DNA of 64,000 bases from Bacillus pumilus (GTDB lineage Bacteria; Bacillota; Bacilli; Bacillales; Bacillaceae): assembly GCA_001938995.1 (NCBI GenBank), contig MKZN01000001.1, positions 310,001-374,000 on the forward strand. The letters run 5' to 3'. Position 1 is the stretch's first letter; every line of letters begins with the position of its first letter. The notes below the pieces were generated by a model. That model had not been told where the DNA came from. It did no database searches and saw nothing but the letters and a program-made list of their open reading frames with translations. Of the stretch, positions 44,149-54,166 are shown in pieces. The position numbers were made by a program, and so were the translations under genes.

Positions 44149-45450
44149 TTATTCTGTGATGACTTTGTGGATCAAAGTCGGTGCATCGGCTTGATCAGCG
44201 ATGCGGATGTTGTCGTAAATTTTTTCCATGACATTTGCAACATCTTCACGATTTGCATGCAGTGTCACGAGAGAGTCTCCTTTTTCTACACGATCGCCCA
44301 CTTTTTTGTTCAGCATGATGCCAACAGATAAGTCGATTTCATCCTCTTTTGTTGCGCGCCCTGCTCCAAGGATCATCGCTGCGACTCCGATTTCGTCTGC
44401 GACAATTTCAGCCACTACACCGGATTCTTTTGCAGGTACGTCGATTTGATATGGAGCTTGTGGTAGTTTTTCAGGATTGTCTACAATTGAGCTATCTCCA
44501 CCTTGATTTTCAAGGAATGCTTTAAATTTCTCAAGTGCTTTGCCGTTCTTCATCACTTCAATCAGCTTCTCTCTCGCTTCATCAAGTGTGTTCGCTCTTT
44601 TCGCTAGAAAGACCATTTGACTTCCTAATGTGAGCACAAGTTCATTTAGATCTTCAGGTCCTTCGCCTCGAAGTGTATCGATCGCCTCTTTTACTTCCAA
44701 GGAATTCCCAATTGCCAATCCTAGTGGTTGAGACATGTCAGATATAACCGCCATTGTTTGTCTGCCGACATTGTTCCCGATGCGTACCATTGCTTTTGCA
44801 AGCTTCTCAGAGTCTTCAGGTGTTTTCATGAAGGCACCTGCACCTGTTTTCACGTCAAGTACGATGGCGTCTGCACCTGCAGCGATCTTCTTACTCATAA
44901 TGGAGCTCGCAATGAGTGGGATCGAGTTGACCGTTCCTGTCACATCACGAAGGGCATAAAGTTTTTTGTCAGCTGGCGTGAGGTTGCCTGATTGGCCAAT
45001 GACCGCTACTTTATGACGGTTGACTAGCTCGATGAACTCGTCTTTTGTAATTTCTACGTGGAAGCCTTTGACTGCCTCAAGCTTGTCCACCGTTCCACCT
45101 GTATGACCGAGTCCGCGACCAGACATTTTCGCAACTGGTACATCAAGTGCTGCAACAAGAGGTGCTAGTACAAGTGTCGTTGTATCGCCTACTCCGCCTG
45201 TTGAGTGTTTATCCACTTTAATGCCTTCAATGGCAGACAGGTCAATCGTATCACCTGAATTCGCCATCGCGAGTGTTAGATCTGCACGTTCTTGATCCGT
45301 CATATCTTGGAAGAATATCGCCATCGCCAAGGCACTTGCTTGGTAGTCAGGAATTGATCCGTCCGTATATTCTTTGACAAAGAAAGAAATTTCCTCTGAA
45401 GATAACTCTTTTCCGTCACGTTTTTTTGCAATGATATCTACCATTCTCAT
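44149..45450 (-). CDS. pdp: pyrimidine-nucleoside phosphorylase
   Basis: Pdp splits uridine, thymidine and deoxyuridine into base and (deoxy)ribose 1-phosphate. The 433-residue protein begins '[20 protein letters not shown]' and contains '[13 protein letters not shown]' (phosphate and metal site) and the signature '[17 protein letters not shown]'. Length equals B. subtilis Pdp when started at ATG 45450; upstream GTG/ATG codons would overlap the ribosome site. It is the last gene of the dra-nupC-pdp set. Confidence 0.96.
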   Translation of the reverse strand: MRMVDIIAKKRDGKELSSEEISFFVKEYTDGSIPDYQASALAMAIFFQDMTDQERADLTLAMANSGDTIDLSAIEGIKVDKHSTGGVGDTTTLVLAPLVAALDVPVAKMSGRGLGHTGGTVDKLEAVKGFHVEITKDEFIELVNRHKVAVIGQSGNLTPADKKLYALRDVTGTVNSIPLIASSIMSKKIAAGADAIVLDVKTGAGAFMKTPEDSEKLAKAMVRIGNNVGRQTMAVISDMSQPLGLAIGNSLEVKEAIDTLRGEGPEDLNELVLTLGSQMVFLAKRANTLDEAREKLIEVMKNGKALEKFKAFLENQGGDSSIVDNPEKLPQAPYQIDVPAKESGVVAEIVADEIGVAAMILGAGRATKEDEIDLSVGIMLNKKVGDRVEKGDSLVTLHANREDVANVMEKIYDNIRIADQADAPTLIHKVITE

Positions 45451-45474
45451 TGTTTTCACCATTCCTTTTTTATA

Positions 45475-46656
45475 TTAGTAAATCAAACCGACAACACATG
45501 CTGTTAAGAAGCTGACAAGTGTTGCACCGAATAACAGTTTTAATCCAAAGCGTGCGACAACGTTTCCTTGTTTTTCGTTTAAGCCTTTGACTGCTCCTGC
45601 AATGATACCGATAGAAGAGAAGTTCGCAAATGACACAAGGAAGACAGAGATGATGGCTTCTGTACGACCAGAGAATTGAAGACTTTCTCCCGATAAGGCA
45701 AGCATCGCGACAAATTCATTGGACACCATTTTAGTTGCCATAATACTTCCCGCTTGTACCGCCTCACTCCAAGGAATACCGATTATGAAGGCAAATGGAG
45801 CAAAGACATACCCAAGAACATCCTGGAAGGAAACACCAATAGCGGCTGTGAATATTCCATTAATCATCGCAATTAACGCAACGAATCCAATCAACATCGC
45901 AGCCACAACAATCGCTACTTTAAATCCATCCATAATATATTCGCCAAGCATTTCAAAGAAGGATTGTTTTTCTTCTTCGACAACCTCTAGCATGTCCTCA
46001 TCTTTAGATACTTCATACGGATTGATGATTGACGCAATAATAAATCCACCAAATAGATTCAGCACAAGTGCTGTAACAACGTACTCTGGGTTGATCATTT
46101 GCATGTAAGCACCGACAATGGACATCGATACCGTCGACATAGCCGATGCACACAATGTATACAGACGCTGTTTAGGTAATAATCCGAGTTGCTTTTTAAT
46201 GGAGATAAAAACTTCTGATTGACCTAAAATCGCAGATGCTACTGCGTTATAGGATTCCAGTTTCCCCATTCCATTTACTTTACTGAGCAGATACCCGATT
46301 CCACGTACAATGAATGGGAGTATTTTCCAGTGTTGTAAAATACCGATCAATGCAGAAATAAAAACAATCGGCAACAATACGTTCATAAAGAAGGTTGACG
46401 CATTATCATTCATCAAACCGCCAAATACGAAGTTAATTCCCTCACCAGCATAGCCTAGGAGCATTTGGAATCCTTTCGCAAAGCCTCCGACTAGGAAATT
46501 CCCGACACCTGTATTGAGCAGGATATAACCTAGTATAAATTGCAGAACAATCATGACAATTACTGGACGGAATTTCACTCGTTTCTTTCCATTACTCGCT
46601 AACCATGCAATGGCGAGAATCACCAGCAAACCGATGATACCAATCACGTATTTCAT
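45475..46656 (-). CDS. nupC: concentrative pyrimidine nucleoside transporter
   Basis: The 393-residue CNT-family membrane protein imports pyrimidine nucleosides with H+ or Na+. Conserved segments are '[18 protein letters not shown]', '[17 protein letters not shown]', 'NEFVAMLAL' and '[13 protein letters not shown]'. Length equals B. subtilis NupC. The start is ATG 46656 with TAGGAGG upstream. It lies between deoC and pdp on the same strand, with a hairpin and a possible cre site in the 164-bp gap before it. Confidence 0.96.
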   Translation of the reverse strand: MKYVIGIIGLLVILAIAWLASNGKKRVKFRPVIVMIVLQFILGYILLNTGVGNFLVGGFAKGFQMLLGYAGEGINFVFGGLMNDNASTFFMNVLLPIVFISALIGILQHWKILPFIVRGIGYLLSKVNGMGKLESYNAVASAILGQSEVFISIKKQLGLLPKQRLYTLCASAMSTVSMSIVGAYMQMINPEYVVTALVLNLFGGFIIASIINPYEVSKDEDMLEVVEEEKQSFFEMLGEYIMDGFKVAIVVAAMLIGFVALIAMINGIFTAAIGVSFQDVLGYVFAPFAFIIGIPWSEAVQAGSIMATKMVSNEFVAMLALSGESLQFSGRTEAIISVFLVSFANFSSIGIIAGAVKGLNEKQGNVVARFGLKLLFGATLVSFLTACVVGLIY

Positions 46657-46672
46657 ATTTTTCCTCCTAGAA

Positions 46673-46686
46673 TGAATTCGTTTACA
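46673..46686 (-). promoter_or_regulatory. candidate cre site upstream of nupC
   Basis: On the minus strand TGTAAACGAATTCA matches the loose cre consensus TGWNANCGNTNWCA at all but one position. It lies just ahead of the nupC ribosome site. Confidence 0.45.
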
Positions 46687-46729
46687 TTAATGCGTTTATA
46701 AGAGTTAAACCCTATTTCGCAAACAAAGG

Positions 46730-46763
46730 GCGGAAGATATTCCCACAAGGGGTTCTTCCGCGT
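46730..46763. other. intra-operon hairpin between deoC and nupC
   Basis: GCGGAAGA and TCTTCCGC pair, with inner CCC/GGG, as a long stem without a T run. It is probably an mRNA processing or stability hairpin between deoC and nupC. Confidence 0.6.
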
Positions 46764-46820
46764 ATGACTTTTTCATCATTTCAGAGTCACGAATGTTATC
46801 CTACCATAGGATTGTACGAA

Positions 46821-47492
46821 TTAATAGTCTTTTGAAGGAGCTGCTTGATCCCCTTTGATAATAGAAACGCCTGCACTGGCACCGATGCGGGTCGCACCAT
46901 TAGCCGTCATTACCTCGACGTCTTCTTTTGTTCTGACACCACCAGATGCTTTGACGCCAATGTCAGGTCCTACTGTTTTACGCATCAATGCGATGTCCTC
47001 AGCAGTTGCACCGCCCGTACTAAATCCAGTCGATGTTTTGACAAAATCTGTGCCTGCTTTCACTGCAAGCTCACATGCTCGTACTTTTTCTTCATCTGTC
47101 AGTAAACTTGTTTCAATAATGACTTTCACAAGTGCTTTGCCTTTTGCAGCGTCTACTACCGCGCGAATATCTTGTTCAACCAAATCATTGTCGCCATCTT
47201 TTAATGCCCCAATGTTGATGACCATATCCACTTCAGTTGCGCCTTTTTTAATTGCATCCTGTGTTTCGAATGCTTTGACCTCCGTTGTACTTGCACCTAA
47301 CGGGAATCCGATAACTGTACAGATATCAACGCCTGTCCCAGCTAACTCTTTTGCTGCAAAAGACACCCACGTTGGATTGACACAAACGGATGCAAACTGA
47401 TGAGTCTTTGCTTCTTCTACTAACTGCTGAATCACAGCTTTTGATGTATCTGGTTTTAGTGCTGTATGATCAATGAGCTTTGCTATCGTCAT
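46821..47492 (-). CDS. deoC: deoxyribose-phosphate aldolase
   Basis: DeoC (Dra) splits 2-deoxyribose 5-phosphate into glyceraldehyde 3-phosphate and acetaldehyde. The 223-residue TIM barrel begins '[15 protein letters not shown]'. It contains the Schiff-base lysine in 'KVIIETSLL' and conserved '[18 protein letters not shown]' and 'KASGGVRT'. The start is ATG 47492 with AAAGGAAG upstream. It is the first gene of the deoC-nupC-pdp unit under DeoR. Confidence 0.97.
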   Translation of the reverse strand: MTIAKLIDHTALKPDTSKAVIQQLVEEAKTHQFASVCVNPTWVSFAAKELAGTGVDICTVIGFPLGASTTEVKAFETQDAIKKGATEVDMVINIGALKDGDNDLVEQDIRAVVDAAKGKALVKVIIETSLLTDEEKVRACELAVKAGTDFVKTSTGFSTGGATAEDIALMRKTVGPDIGVKASGGVRTKEDVEVMTANGATRIGASAGVSIIKGDQAAPSKDY

Positions 47493-47539
47493 GCTTCACA
47501 CTTCCTTTGAGTTAATATATTTTCATCTTAAATGACTAT

Positions 47540-47575
47540 TGAACATTTGTAAACACCGTTATGAAATTTTGTTCA
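47540..47575 (-). promoter_or_regulatory. DeoR operator between deoR and deoC
   Basis: TGAACA (47540-47545) and TGTTCA (47570-47575) bracket ACAAAATTTCAT-like sequence similar to the known B. subtilis dra operator (ATTGAACAAAATTTCA type). It lies about 50-80 bases before the deoC start. Confidence 0.65.
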
Positions 47576-47576
47576 T

Positions 47577-48521
47577 CTATTTTTTCCCATGTAAAAGGGC
47601 TCTTGCAGTATGTTGATCAATGATCAATACGTTCGCATATTTTCCTCTGAGGGCTCCGTGAATAGAGGCTGTCTTTCGATGGCCACCCGCTACAAGAATG
47701 GAGCGTTCTTTCGTTTTTAAGTCCTCCAGCTCCACACCAATTGTGCGATTGTTAATAGCTTCACTGCAAATGCGCCCCTCTTGATCATAAAACCGCGAGC
47801 ATATATCTCCGACGCTCGATGCTTTGAGTAACGCTTTTTCTTCCTCGCGGAAATAACCTAGCCTAAACAATAGTGCCTCATCTCTTACCGTACCCACAGT
47901 AAAAACAGCGATATTCGCTCGTTTCCCCATTTCAATGATGCGCTGGATATGTCTGTCCTTTTCCACCATCTCTTTAACAGCCGCACTATCAAAGACAACA
48001 GGAAGCGGCAAATAACGCGGTGCTGTTTGAAACGCCTCTGCAAAAAGCTGAATGGTCTCCGCAGAATATGTATTCACATGTGAATGGCTGATCCCACCCT
48101 TAAGCTGAACAACCTCCACGGCTTTTACTTGTTTAGGTTGCATCTTTTGAGCCATTTCATACATCGTGGTTCCCCAACTCACCCCAACAATATCACCGTC
48201 CTTCACTGTCTCTTGAAGATAATCCGCACCAAATTGGCTGATATATTCGGTAATGGTTGGATAGTCATCCTTCGGTGAAAACACAACGTGCGCCTCTAAC
48301 AGATCATATTTTTCTTTAAGCAGTAAGGATAATTCGTTCAAATCCTCAAATGGGTCCATCACTGTGATTTGGACGTACCCTTTTTCTTTTGCATATTGAA
48401 GTAGCCGTGACACAGTAGGTCTAGAGAGGTGAAGCTGCTTGGCAATGTCCTGCTGACTATAATCTGATAAGTAATAAAGCCTTGCTGCTTCAATACTTAA
48501 TTGCTGTTTCTCCCGGTCCAT
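47577..48521 (-). CDS. deoR: deoxyribonucleoside regulator DeoR (SorC family)
   Basis: The 314-residue repressor has an N-terminal HTH ('SDYSQQDIAKQLHLSRPTVSRLLQYAKEKGY') and the SorC-type sugar-phosphate binding domain ('VGVSWGTTMYEMA', 'VGTVRDEALLFRLGY'). It binds deoxyribose 5-phosphate and controls dra-nupC-pdp in B. subtilis, the same order as here. The start is ATG 48521 with GGGAGGC upstream; an upstream frame to 48551 has no ribosome site. Confidence 0.94.
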   Translation of the reverse strand: MDREKQQLSIEAARLYYLSDYSQQDIAKQLHLSRPTVSRLLQYAKEKGYVQITVMDPFEDLNELSLLLKEKYDLLEAHVVFSPKDDYPTITEYISQFGADYLQETVKDGDIVGVSWGTTMYEMAQKMQPKQVKAVEVVQLKGGISHSHVNTYSAETIQLFAEAFQTAPRYLPLPVVFDSAAVKEMVEKDRHIQRIIEMGKRANIAVFTVGTVRDEALLFRLGYFREEEKALLKASSVGDICSRFYDQEGRICSEAINNRTIGVELEDLKTKERSILVAGGHRKTASIHGALRGKYANVLIIDQHTARALLHGKK

Positions 48522-48583
48522 TTGTACGCCTCCCATTTTTTCTTCTATCATAACAAATTGTTCACCTTATGATGCACAAATGT

Positions 48584-49459
48584 TCATTTGAAGAAAATGG
48601 TGTAGGCTGCTTGGAAAGTCTCATGTTTCTTTAATGATTGAATGCCGAATTTCTCTTGAAATTGTCCATTTGTCCCTTCCATATCTGCAATCCCATACCA
48701 AGGCTCAATACAAACAAATGGAGCCATCGTTCCCTTTTCTTGATTGTAGGGTGACCAAATGCCAACAAACGGAAAACCACTAAGATCGACCTCTACCCCA
48801 AGGCCAGATTGGGAAGACAAGGACACACGAGTGATCTCACTAAAGATCATCGCATCGTGCTGAAATAGCGCAGCCCGAAGCGGAATAGGTTCAAGCTGAA
48901 CGCCTTTCTCCTTCTCCCTCACCAGCGAATGTCTCAGTTCATATTGGACAGACTCATGTTTACTTGACGGTGTCAGCGTCACCGTATAATCCTCTGTTTG
49001 TTCTCCCTCGACAAGCGGGACCCTGAATGCTGGATGTCCGCCGATGGAGAAATACATCTCATCTTCCCCGCTATGATCGATTTCCCAGCCAATCGTCAGC
49101 CCATTTTGTAACAGCTCATAACGTATGCGGGCTGTAAACTCATAGGGATATTGTGCAAGATGACGGCCATTGGAGTGATATTGAAAAGTCACCGCATTCT
49201 CCGTTTCTTCATATACCTCAAAATCAACATCACGCAGAAATCCATGTTGTGTGAGCTCATAGGTGTCGTCACCAAGCAAATATTGATCATTCTTCAAGCG
49301 CCCCACAATTGGAAATAAGACGGGCGACACCCTGCCCCAATAAGTTGGATCACCAGACCACATGTAATGAAGTCCATTCTCCTTGTGAAGCACCTCTCTC
49401 ACCTCGGCTCCCCTCTTGTTGATCTGAACCAATAGTTGATCATTTTCAATCACTCTCAT
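48584..49459 (-). CDS. aldose 1-epimerase (LacX-type)
   Basis: The 291-residue beta-sandwich mutarotase is of the LacX/YihR type. 'GRVSPVLFPIVGRLKND' and 'LTQHGFLRDVDF' carry the conserved Arg and His, 'FSIGGHPAF' supplies the second His, and 'CIEPWYG' near the C terminus contains the catalytic Glu. It interconverts sugar anomers, substrate unknown. It is divergent from the acyltransferase gene and 62 bases from deoR on the same strand, so it could be read with deoR. Confidence 0.9.
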   Translation of the reverse strand: MRVIENDQLLVQINKRGAEVREVLHKENGLHYMWSGDPTYWGRVSPVLFPIVGRLKNDQYLLGDDTYELTQHGFLRDVDFEVYEETENAVTFQYHSNGRHLAQYPYEFTARIRYELLQNGLTIGWEIDHSGEDEMYFSIGGHPAFRVPLVEGEQTEDYTVTLTPSSKHESVQYELRHSLVREKEKGVQLEPIPLRAALFQHDAMIFSEITRVSLSSQSGLGVEVDLSGFPFVGIWSPYNQEKGTMAPFVCIEPWYGIADMEGTNGQFQEKFGIQSLKKHETFQAAYTIFFK

Positions 49460-49576
49460 TCAACACAACCCCTTTCCTTCTCCCTTTATTATGACAGGGA
49501 TTTTGAATTTGAGTATTAAAAGGAGACCCAACCATTACAGCCTTCATCTAAAAAATTTGAAAAAAGACAGAATTTC

Positions 49577-49605
49577 GCCAACAAAATGGGATGCTGATGC
49601 GTCTA
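49577..49605 (+). promoter_or_regulatory. candidate ECF-sigma promoter of the acyltransferase gene
   Basis: GCCAAC (49577-49582), 17 bases, then CGTCTA (49600-49605). The AAC and CGTC parts fit SigM/SigW-type promoters, which control related OatA-type genes in B. subtilis. The match of the -35 is only partial. Confidence 0.35.
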
Positions 49606-49692
49606 ATCTTATATAAAATAAAAGAATGGTTGTTTAACTTGAGGTGACAACGCAAAATTGGCGCTTTTGACATTGATGGGGGATTCATTTTG

Positions 49693-51510
49693 ATGAACAG
49701 CAAAGATAGTCGTTTACGTTATATATTAGGATTGGATGGGCTCAGAGCCATTGCGGTATTAGCGGTCGTTGCCTATCACTTACATATTGGGCCTGCGAGC
49801 GGTGGGTTTCTTGGTGTGGATTTATTTTTTGTGATTTCTGGTTACTTGATTACAACGATTTTGTTACATAAACAAGAAATGGGCTTTCAGGAGCTATTGC
49901 CTTTTTGGATGGGCCGTGTCAGAAGGCTTCTTCCAGCTGCCTATGTGATGATTTTTATCACTGTCAGCTGGTGCGCCATTGCTGGTTCAAACGCATTATT
50001 GTCCATTCGGGGCGATGCCTTATCATCCTTTTTTTATGTCAGTAACTGGTGGTATATTTTCCATGACCTGTCTTACTTTGATAGCTTTAATGCCGTATCT
50101 CCACTGAAAAATTTGTGGTCATTGGCGATTGAAGAACAGTTTTATATCATCTGGCCGGTGATGTTGATTGCTGGATTGAAGTGGGTCAAAACCAGGTCCC
50201 ACCTTCCCATGATTACCCTTGGCCTTGCGCTGTTCTCCGCCTTATGGATGGCCATTCTCTATTCGCCGGATACCGATCCAAGCAGGATTTATTATGGGAC
50301 AGATACCCGTGCATTTGCCCTCCTGATTGGGTGTAGCCTTGCGTTTGTCTGGCCGATGCAAAGACTGTCTAGTAGAAAGTTACTCCCTGTCGGCAGACGT
50401 ATATTACAAATAGCTGGGTTTGGTTCATTTGCTATTTTCCTGTTGTGTGTATATACAGTAGACGAATTTGACCGCTTTCTATATCAAGGTGGTATGCTGT
50501 TATTTTGTTTGAATGCCGCCATCTTGATTGCATGCGTTTGCCATCCTGCAAGCCTCTTAGGGAATTGTCTGTCCTGGCAACCGCTCGTCTGGCTTGGGAA
50601 AAGGTCCTACGGTATTTATTTGTGGCATTATCCGATCATTGTAATGACGACGCCTGTCATTGAAATCGGTCAGCCAGCCATATGGCGTGTCACATTGCAG
50701 CTCATTGCCATTTTATTGATAGCAGAAGCTTCCTACCGATTGATCGAACAGCCCATTCGTCAGCTTGGTTTCAAACAATATTTTGCGTCTTGGTCTATCT
50801 GGAAAAAGGGAATCAAGCAATGGTCTGTGTTCAATCAGGCGATTCTTGGAGTAACGGTGGCTCTCTTGATTTTGTTTACGATTGGGATGTCAAGCTCGTC
50901 ACATACAGCCCCAGAGGCCAAAGTAGTGACACAAATTAAGACGGTACCAAAAAAAGCAGGAGACCCGGCAGAATCAGAAGCAAAGAATAAGAAAGAAAAG
51001 CAGGAGAAGAAAGATGCGACTGTTAAACAATTTCACCAAGTTCTTGCAATTGGCGATTCTGTTATGTTAGATATTGCCTCGAATCTTGAAAAGGTATATC
51101 AACAAATCACCATTGATGCGAAGGTCGGCAGACAAATGAGTGAAGCCATCCGCATCGCACCTCAATACGCCTCATTTAACCGAAAAGATGCGGTGATTAT
51201 TATTGAGCTTGGTACTAATGGCTTTTTCACAGAGGCATCAATGACGTCGTTTATTCAGCATTTTCCAAACGCACATATTTTTCTTGTGAATACGAAGGTT
51301 CCTAGAGCTTGGGAGGATGATGTCAATCGAGTGATGCAGCGAGTCGCCAACCAATATAGCAACGTCACATTGGTCGATTGGCACTCAGCTGCTTCAGGCC
51401 AGCCAGCCTATTTCCAAGCAGATGGTGTTCATCTGACAACAAAAGGATCTGATATATTGACACAGCTTATTACGGCGGCTATCAAGAAAGTGGGAGATGT
51501 GTCATCATAA
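49693..51510 (+). CDS. OatA-like peptidoglycan/cell-surface O-acyltransferase
   Basis: The 605-residue protein has an N-terminal acyltransferase-3 membrane domain of about 10-11 segments (1-395). It starts 'YILGLDGLRAIAVLAVVAYHLHIG' and includes 'FFVISGYLIT' and 'NLWSLAIEEQFYIIWP'. A linker (about 405-445, Lys/Glu-rich) follows, then an extracellular SGNH hydrolase-like domain (about 450-605: 'VLAIGDSVMLD', 'ELGTNGFF', 'DGVHLTTKG'). This is the OatA/YrhL plan for O-acetylation of peptidoglycan or another glycan. The start is ATG 49693 with GGGGG upstream; TTG 49690 is adjacent. Confidence 0.9.
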   Translation: MNSKDSRLRYILGLDGLRAIAVLAVVAYHLHIGPASGGFLGVDLFFVISGYLITTILLHKQEMGFQELLPFWMGRVRRLLPAAYVMIFITVSWCAIAGSNALLSIRGDALSSFFYVSNWWYIFHDLSYFDSFNAVSPLKNLWSLAIEEQFYIIWPVMLIAGLKWVKTRSHLPMITLGLALFSALWMAILYSPDTDPSRIYYGTDTRAFALLIGCSLAFVWPMQRLSSRKLLPVGRRILQIAGFGSFAIFLLCVYTVDEFDRFLYQGGMLLFCLNAAILIACVCHPASLLGNCLSWQPLVWLGKRSYGIYLWHYPIIVMTTPVIEIGQPAIWRVTLQLIAILLIAEASYRLIEQPIRQLGFKQYFASWSIWKKGIKQWSVFNQAILGVTVALLILFTIGMSSSSHTAPEAKVVTQIKTVPKKAGDPAESEAKNKKEKQEKKDATVKQFHQVLAIGDSVMLDIASNLEKVYQQITIDAKVGRQMSEAIRIAPQYASFNRKDAVIIIELGTNGFFTEASMTSFIQHFPNAHIFLVNTKVPRAWEDDVNRVMQRVANQYSNVTLVDWHSAASGQPAYFQADGVHLTTKGSDILTQLITAAIKKVGDVSS

Positions 51511-51529
51511 GCAGATGTGCTGATGCCTA

Positions 51530-51566
51530 TATAAAAAAAGCGGCTACCTCAATGGTAGACCGCTCT
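51530..51566. terminator. terminator between the acyltransferase and HAD phosphatase genes
   Basis: AGCGGCTACC and GGTAGACCGCT form an imperfect stem with A-rich and T-rich flanks, serving the converging genes. Confidence 0.82.
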
Positions 51567-51572
51567 CTTTCT

Positions 51573-52385
51573 TTATTTCCCTAATACAAGTTCATGGAGC
51601 ACATGGGCGACCCCGGCTTCATTATTGGATTTTGTAACAACATCCGCGACTGCTTTGACATCATCTATGGCATTACTCATGGCGACGCCACAGCCAGCAA
51701 ATTCGATCATCGACACATCGTTTCCATTATCTCCAATTGCCATGACTTCTTCACGAGAGATCCCTAGCTTCTCAGCTAGAAGCTTCACCGCATTTCCTTT
51801 GCTCACATCAGGATGTAGGATTTCAAGGAAGTAGTCTGTGCTTTTCACCATCATATACTTCTCTTTCACGTCAGACGGGATGGCTTGAATCGTCTTTTCC
51901 AACCCTTCCGGATGATCAATATACATCATCTTTGGCACTCTGATCGATTGTTCTGCCTCTTCTACAGGCAAATACTTAAGCGGTAATTTTGTTAAATAGG
52001 ATTCGAGCACCGTGTACTCGCTAATGTCGCGATTCGGTGTATATAAATGAGTGGAATCGAAATAATGCATTGGGGTATCCAGCTCACGGCTCAACTTATA
52101 TAAAGATGTCAAATCATCGTAGGATAATGTTAGTTCTGACACGACTTCATTTGTATGACTATTTTGAACGAGTGCTCCATTGTAAGCAATCACAAAATCC
52201 CCCTCTTGATCAAGCTGAAGTTCCTTTAGATAGCGACGGACACCGCCAATTGGTCTACCTGTGCATAAAACAATCTTGACTCCTTCTGCCTTCGCCTGTT
52301 GAATGGCTTCAAAGGCTGCATCCGGCACCATATGTTGATCATTTAATAACGTACCATCCATATCAATTGCGACTAACTTATACAT
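51573..52385 (-). CDS. HAD-superfamily sugar/nucleotide phosphatase (Cof type, YxeH/YidA-like)
   Basis: The 270-residue type IIB HAD phosphatase has motif I 'DMDGTLLND' (nucleophile Asp near 8), motif II 'LCTGR', the lysine in 'VSKGNAVKLL' and motif IV 'MAIGDNGNDVSMIEFAGCGVAM'. Length equals that of B. subtilis YxeH and E. coli YidA, which dephosphorylate sugar phosphates. It is a single-gene unit. Confidence 0.9.
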   Translation of the reverse strand: MYKLVAIDMDGTLLNDQHMVPDAAFEAIQQAKAEGVKIVLCTGRPIGGVRRYLKELQLDQEGDFVIAYNGALVQNSHTNEVVSELTLSYDDLTSLYKLSRELDTPMHYFDSTHLYTPNRDISEYTVLESYLTKLPLKYLPVEEAEQSIRVPKMMYIDHPEGLEKTIQAIPSDVKEKYMMVKSTDYFLEILHPDVSKGNAVKLLAEKLGISREEVMAIGDNGNDVSMIEFAGCGVAMSNAIDDVKAVADVVTKSNNEAGVAHVLHELVLGK

Positions 52386-52602
52386 TGGTTACTCCCTTTC
52401 ATCAGCATAAACGTGCTGTCACTAATTTGAGCAATCATCACATGATTTCATGTTGAATGATCATACTATTTACCTATTTTACCCTAACGTTTTTTCTCTT
52501 ACTGTCTACTTGTTCCTACCTGTAAAAAATGGCGGATCTGCACTCTATTCTATCGTACTCTATTCCTCCTGCTTTGAATAGAGTTCACCTGGTTTTCTCA
52601 TA

Positions 52603-52627
52603 AATGAAGGGACAAATGTCCTTCATT
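52603..52627. promoter_or_regulatory. palindrome upstream of the MerR gene
   Basis: AATGAAGG and CCTTCATT are the ends of a 25-base imperfect dyad about 65 bases before the MerR start, in position for a MerR-type operator. The rest of the gap 52386-52691 is AT-rich with nothing else clear. Confidence 0.5.
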
Positions 52628-52691
52628 GGATATTTTGAAACTAGCAGATCTAATTGTATGATGGATGCAAAGAAGGGAGGTGTCGGATTCG

Positions 52692-53048
52692 ATGACATTT
52701 ACGAGAGGTAAATTGTCAAAAATGTCTGGTGTACATATTGAAACCATTCGTTTTTACGAAAATGAGGGCGTGCTTCCTGAGCCAGAAAGAGCGCATAATG
52801 GCTATCGTTTATATGATGAAAATTACGTTCTCATGCTATCCTTTATTACTGAAGCTAGAAAGCTAGATTTCTCATTAAAAGATATTCGAGAGATTATCAC
52901 ATTATTGTTCGAAGACCAGTCAAGAACAGGAGCTGAACAGCTGCTCGAACAAAAAATAGATGATATTCAAAAATCCATTCTAGAGCTAAAGAGGAAGAAG
53001 GCTGCCATTCAATTGCTAACGAAACAAACATTAGCCCACATTAGCTAA
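52692..53048 (+). CDS. MerR-family transcriptional regulator
   Basis: The 118-residue protein has a MerR winged helix ('GKLSKMSGVHIETIRFYENEGVLPEPERAHNGYRLYDE') and a long dimerisation helix at about 75-118. Its end lacks the Cys motif of metal sensors, so the ligand is unknown. AAGGGAGG lies 11 bases before ATG 52692. The Gfo/Idh/MocA gene starts 96 bases downstream on the same strand and may be regulated with it or by it. Confidence 0.85.
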   Translation: MTFTRGKLSKMSGVHIETIRFYENEGVLPEPERAHNGYRLYDENYVLMLSFITEARKLDFSLKDIREIITLLFEDQSRTGAEQLLEQKIDDIQKSILELKRKKAAIQLLTKQTLAHIS

Positions 53049-53143
53049 TTGTAGCCGGTGTCCACATGCACTTCTCTCTGAACATCAGGTATACTAGAGA
53101 CAGCTTGACCTGACACCAAATAAGAGAAAGGGGTTTGAGCAGA

Positions 53144-54127
53144 ATGAGAATTGGAACAATTGGAACAGGTGTGATTGTAGAAGGATTCCTGCAGGCGATC
53201 GAACAGCTGGATGATGCTTCTTGTCACGCTGTCTATTCTAGACAAGAGACAACAGCAAAGAAACTCGCAGATCAATTTGGAGTTGAGACGACCTATACGG
53301 ATCTATCTGACATGCTAAAAGATCCTCAGATTGATGCTGTATATATCGCATCACCGAATCGTCTACATAGCGAGCATGCCACGGCAGCATTGAAAAATGG
53401 AAAACATGTGATTTGCGAAAAGCCCTTCACCTCTACCGTCAAAGAGCTGGAGGCCCTAATCGCTCTTGCAAAAGAAAAGCAATTGCTATTATTTGAAGCC
53501 ATTACCACGGTTCATATGCCAAACTATCATTTAATCAAAAAACACATTCATCAAATAGGCAGAATCAAAATGGTGCAATGCAACTATAGTCAATATTCTA
53601 GTAAATATAATCAACTTCTAGCCGGCGAAACGCCAAACGTCTTTAATCCAGCATTTTCTGGTGGTGCCTTAATGGACATTAACATCTACAATGTCCATTT
53701 CATCATGAATCTCTTTGGGACACCGGAACAGGTTCGCTATCAAGCCAACCGTCACCCAAATGGGATTGACACATCTGGTGTTCTAACCTTTACTTACCGT
53801 GATTTCATGGCTACAAGTGTCGGCAGTAAGGATACAAACAGTCTGAACTTTGTACTCATTCAAGGTGAAAAGGGATTCATCCATGTAAAAAATGGTGCAA
53901 ATGGCTGTGAGGAAGTATTGCTACATACCGGTGACCAGGTCATTTCACTCAATGCACAAACGAACCCAAACCGATTATTTTATGAAGCAGAAGCCTTCCA
54001 GCACATCATCGCAACAAAAGACCATGAACTATGTTATGCATGGCTCGACGACAGTCTATCCGTCATGAAAGTTCTTGAAGCAGCAAGGAAAGACGCCGGA
54101 ATTATCTTCCCAGCGGACCATTCTTAA
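53144..54127 (+). CDS. Gfo/Idh/MocA-family NAD(P)-dependent oxidoreductase
   Basis: The 327-residue protein has the Rossmann motif 'GTIGTGVIVEGFLQA' at the N terminus, 'VYIASPNRLHSEHATAAL' and the family hallmark 'GKHVICEKPF' (lysine at about 91). A C-terminal beta-sheet domain ('SGGALMDINIYNVHFIMNLFG') follows. Such enzymes oxidise or reduce sugars and inositols; the substrate here is unknown. The start is ATG 53144 with AAAGGGG upstream; TTG 53135 is too close to that site. A strong terminator follows. Confidence 0.88.
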   Translation: MRIGTIGTGVIVEGFLQAIEQLDDASCHAVYSRQETTAKKLADQFGVETTYTDLSDMLKDPQIDAVYIASPNRLHSEHATAALKNGKHVICEKPFTSTVKELEALIALAKEKQLLLFEAITTVHMPNYHLIKKHIHQIGRIKMVQCNYSQYSSKYNQLLAGETPNVFNPAFSGGALMDINIYNVHFIMNLFGTPEQVRYQANRHPNGIDTSGVLTFTYRDFMATSVGSKDTNSLNFVLIQGEKGFIHVKNGANGCEEVLLHTGDQVISLNAQTNPNRLFYEAEAFQHIIATKDHELCYAWLDDSLSVMKVLEAARKDAGIIFPADHS

Positions 54128-54128
54128 T

Positions 54129-54163
54129 AAAAAACCGTCTTCTGATAAGGAAGACGGTTTTTG
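54129..54163. terminator. terminator between the oxidoreductase and chemoreceptor genes
   Basis: AAAACCGTCTTC and GAAGACGGTTTT form a perfect 12-bp stem with a 7-base loop; it can serve both converging genes. Confidence 0.92.
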
Positions 54164-54166
54164 GTG

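Noticed and set aside
46730-46763. Hairpin between deoC and nupC as a terminator
   Set aside because: There is no T run and the nupC gene follows without a convincing new promoter, so a processing or stability hairpin is more likely.
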